Shown piece by piece: positions 44,179 to 45,643 of a stretch of 45,643 bases of DNA. The position numbers and the translations under genes were made by a program. This DNA is from Lachnospiraceae bacterium (GTDB lineage: Bacteria; Bacillota; Clostridia; Lachnospirales; Lachnospiraceae), in the NCBI GenBank assembly GCA_024681595.1, contig JAILAN010000106.1, forward strand, positions 1 through 45,643, read 5' to 3'. How positions within the stretch are numbered: position 1 is the stretch's first letter; every line of letters starts with the position of its first letter. The notes beneath the pieces are model-generated. The model saw only the letters and a list, made by a program, of their open reading frames with translations. It had not been told where the DNA came from and ran no database searches.

Positions 44179-44316
44179 TTATCCACATGGATTTTTGACC
44201 ATTCAGGTTATTTTTGTGTATACATTCATACCACTTTCATGATTTTTTATGTTAATCGGGATAATTTTATGCCGATTTCATGGGAATAATCCTCATTTTC
44301 CACAAAGTTATCCACA
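44179..44316 (+). promoter_or_regulatory. DnaA-box cluster
   Basis: Two perfect TTATCCACA boxes lie at 44179-44187 and 44308-44316. Near-perfect TTTTCCACA lies at 44296-44304, 3 nt before the second, and a reverse GTATACACA at 44223-44215. The stretch between is A/T-rich. It is within the 444-nt gap between the amylase promoter and the helicase 3' end. Whether it works as an origin, a DnaA-titration site or a DnaA-controlled promoter cannot be read. Confidence 0.55.
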
Positions 44317-44317
44317 A

Positions 44318-44333
44318 ATGACACAGGTGTCAT
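44318..44333. promoter_or_regulatory. perfect palindromic operator-like site
   Basis: ATGACAC and GTGTCAT are perfect arms with a 2-nt centre, directly beside the DnaA box and 17 nt beyond the helicase stop; a second small palindrome ATGATCAT overlaps its end. No T-tract follows on the minus strand, so an operator is more likely than a terminator. Confidence 0.4.
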
Positions 44334-44350
44334 GATCATAAAATATGATG

Positions 44351-45643
44351 TCATTTTGAAAGATTATTCCAAAATTCAGAGATATTATGTTCAGCATTAT
44401 CGATATCTACTATCTGATAATTGCCCCACTCTCTGGGAAAGAGTCTTAGATAGCTCCGCTCCAGAAAACGCTCATCCAGCAGCACCACGATCCCGGTGTC
44501 ATCCTGAGTTCTGATAACGCGTCCGGAAGACTGAAGGACCTTATTCATTCCGGGGAATTTATATGCATAGTCATAGCCGTTTAGTCCGTCCTTGTCAAAA
44601 TGATCCCTTAATATCTGTCTTTCGTTACATACCATGGGAATTCCGGTCCCGACTATCAGTGCTCCGATGAGCCTGTCCGCCTTAAGATCTATGCCTTCGC
44701 TGAATATGCCTCCCATAACACACATGCCTATGAGCGTTTCTTCATTTTCCTCGGCAAAGGCATTCAGGAATTCCTCCCTGTCCAGTTCGCGCATCACGGT
44801 TTCCTGAATGAGAAGCTTCTGATCCGGGTACTCCTCCTCAAATAGCCTCCTTACATTCGACATAAATGCAAAAGACGGGAAAAATACCATATAATTCCCC
44901 TTTTTAACCGATGTGATCTTTCGGATATAGTCGGCGATCCTTCGATATTCACCCTCAGTGCGTCTGGAGTATTTGCTGGTCACATCAGAAGCTATAAAAA
45001 GTCCCCTCTTGGACGGATCGAATACGGAGTTTGCATAAACCTCATAATCCCCTTCTTCTGCTCCCAGAAGCTTCTTGTGATATTCTATGGGAAGCAGTGT
45101 TGCGGAAAATAGTATGCTCGACCTGCCCCTTTGCATGCAGAGTTTGAGATTGTATGCCGGATTGACGTTCAGAAGCTTTATCATAAACCTGTTATCATCA
45201 TCGAAATCCGTGTAGATCACGTAATCGGAGCTGATAAGATCATATATCAGCAGAAAATGGGACACTTCGAAATAAAAGGACAGGATATCCTTTCTGACGG
45301 GACTGTCTTCATTATCTTCCAGATAATCCTCTATATTGGAAGAGAGACGGAGCAGTTTTTTGACAAAATCCGATATCAGGGATTCACTTATCACGTTAAC
45401 CGTCCCTGATAACCTCTTTAACGCCAGCAGTTCCTTGTTACATCCGTCCAATGACAGGGTTATCCTGCGATCTATATCCTTAACCTTGCGCTTAAGCTCC
45501 AGAAAATCCTCCTTGAACAGCACGGCACTGTACATATCCCGTCCGCGTTCAATGAGATTATGGGCCTCATCGATCAAAAACGCATGATCGTTTCGCACAC
45601 CTTCTGAAAAAAAACGCCTGAGATATGCATGAGGATCGAACAG
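44351..45643 (-). CDS. Rad3/DinG-like DNA helicase, C-terminal part
   Basis: The frame is open to the right edge, so the N-terminus is outside; 430 residues are visible. The DEAH box is FLIDEAHNL (fragment residues 22-30), then SILFSATLLPIEYHKKLLG, VFFPSFAFM, MGGIFSEGIDL and the C-terminal QSSGRVIRTQDDTGIVVLLDERF motif VI. This is the XPD/DinG family of superfamily 2 helicases. A GTG inside the frame at 45598 is not the start, as coding continues upstream (LFDPHAYLRRFFSEG). The iron-sulphur cysteines would lie outside. It ends just before the DnaA-box region. Confidence 0.9.
   Translation of the reverse strand: MFDPHAYLRRFFSEGVRNDHAFLIDEAHNLIERGRDMYSAVLFKEDFLELKRKVKDIDRRITLSLDGCNKELLALKRLSGTVNVISESLISDFVKKLLRLSSNIEDYLEDNEDSPVRKDILSFYFEVSHFLLIYDLISSDYVIYTDFDDDNRFMIKLLNVNPAYNLKLCMQRGRSSILFSATLLPIEYHKKLLGAEEGDYEVYANSVFDPSKRGLFIASDVTSKYSRRTEGEYRRIADYIRKITSVKKGNYMVFFPSFAFMSNVRRLFEEEYPDQKLLIQETVMRELDREEFLNAFAEENEETLIGMCVMGGIFSEGIDLKADRLIGALIVGTGIPMVCNERQILRDHFDKDGLNGYDYAYKFPGMNKVLQSSGRVIRTQDDTGIVVLLDERFLERSYLRLFPREWGNYQIVDIDNAEHNISEFWNNLSK

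Noticed and set aside
43907-44350. Chromosomal oriC
   Set aside because: DnaA boxes are present but dnaA, dnaN, rpmH and gyrase genes are not; I report it only as a DnaA-box cluster.

Overview
The window looks like an ordinary chromosomal stretch of an anaerobic, low-to-mid GC Firmicute, most likely a member of the Lachnospirales (Butyrivibrio/Roseburia-like). Supporting this are AGGAGG-type ribosome sites, HrcA/CIRCE control of clpB, ArgR-type boxes, and several families typical of that clade: DUF4364, DUF5722, a CD1871A-type CXXC mini-protein, and a fused AmmeMemoRadiSam A/B protein. No phage, transposase, integrase, CRISPR array, rRNA or complete tRNA gene was seen.

Layout. (1) 1-6.7 kb: the 5' part of a small membrane protein, the DNA-uptake channel gene comEC, a two-gene AmmeMemoRadiSam operon on the minus strand ending in a terminator that overlaps the comEC 3' end, then holA and folE. 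(2) 6.7-17.1 kb, minus strand: one long tightly packed run argC-GNAT-argJ-argB-argD-orphan solute-binding protein-comEA-response regulator-histidine kinase-GerMN lipoprotein. (3) 17.1-17.4 kb: divergent control region with ArgR-like boxes and overlapping promoters, then argG-DUF1294-LytTR regulator-acyltransferase-DUF4364 on the plus strand. (4) 21.3-30.6 kb, minus strand: a DUF5722 TIM-barrel protein, rarA, a membrane ferredoxin, a 47-residue CXXC protein, a TlpA-like thioredoxin, CapA, a divergent MurD, a PNPOx-fold protein, ThrH and a TrhA/hemolysin III protein. (5) 30.8-35.2 kb: a beta-helix lipoprotein convergent with clpB, which carries CIRCE. (6) 35.3-43.9 kb, minus strand: GT-C membrane protein, DPM1-like GT2, stand-alone Hpt, heterodimeric ABC exporter and a cytoplasmic GH13 amylase. 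(7) 43.9-44.35 kb: a repeat-rich non-coding region with DnaA boxes and a tRNA 3'-end look-alike. (8) The 3' part of a Rad3/DinG-type helicase gene running off the right edge.

How the parts work together. The arg genes cover glutamate to ornithine (argCJBD) and citrulline to argininosuccinate (argG). They share a divergent operator region, so they are probably co-repressed by arginine. Downstream in the argC transcript direction sit a two-component system and a GerMN lipoprotein, in the same RR-HK-lipoprotein order as actinobacterial mtrA-mtrB-lpqB. The murD/capA/TlpA/CXXC/ferredoxin genes overlap end to end and look like an envelope plus extracytoplasmic redox unit. The amylase-ABC-Hpt-GT2-GT-C block is a possible glycan or envelope unit.

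The points I would look at first are the DnaA-box/repeat/tRNA-like intergenic region at 44.0-44.35 kb, the TCS-GerMN operon, the divergent MurD in its redox operon, two genes (folE, trhA) whose -10 boxes sit 7 nt before the ATG, and the solute-binding protein whose two lobes are split by a Thr-Pro repeat. Nothing here is certain to be a new system; all functions are read from sequence by eye.
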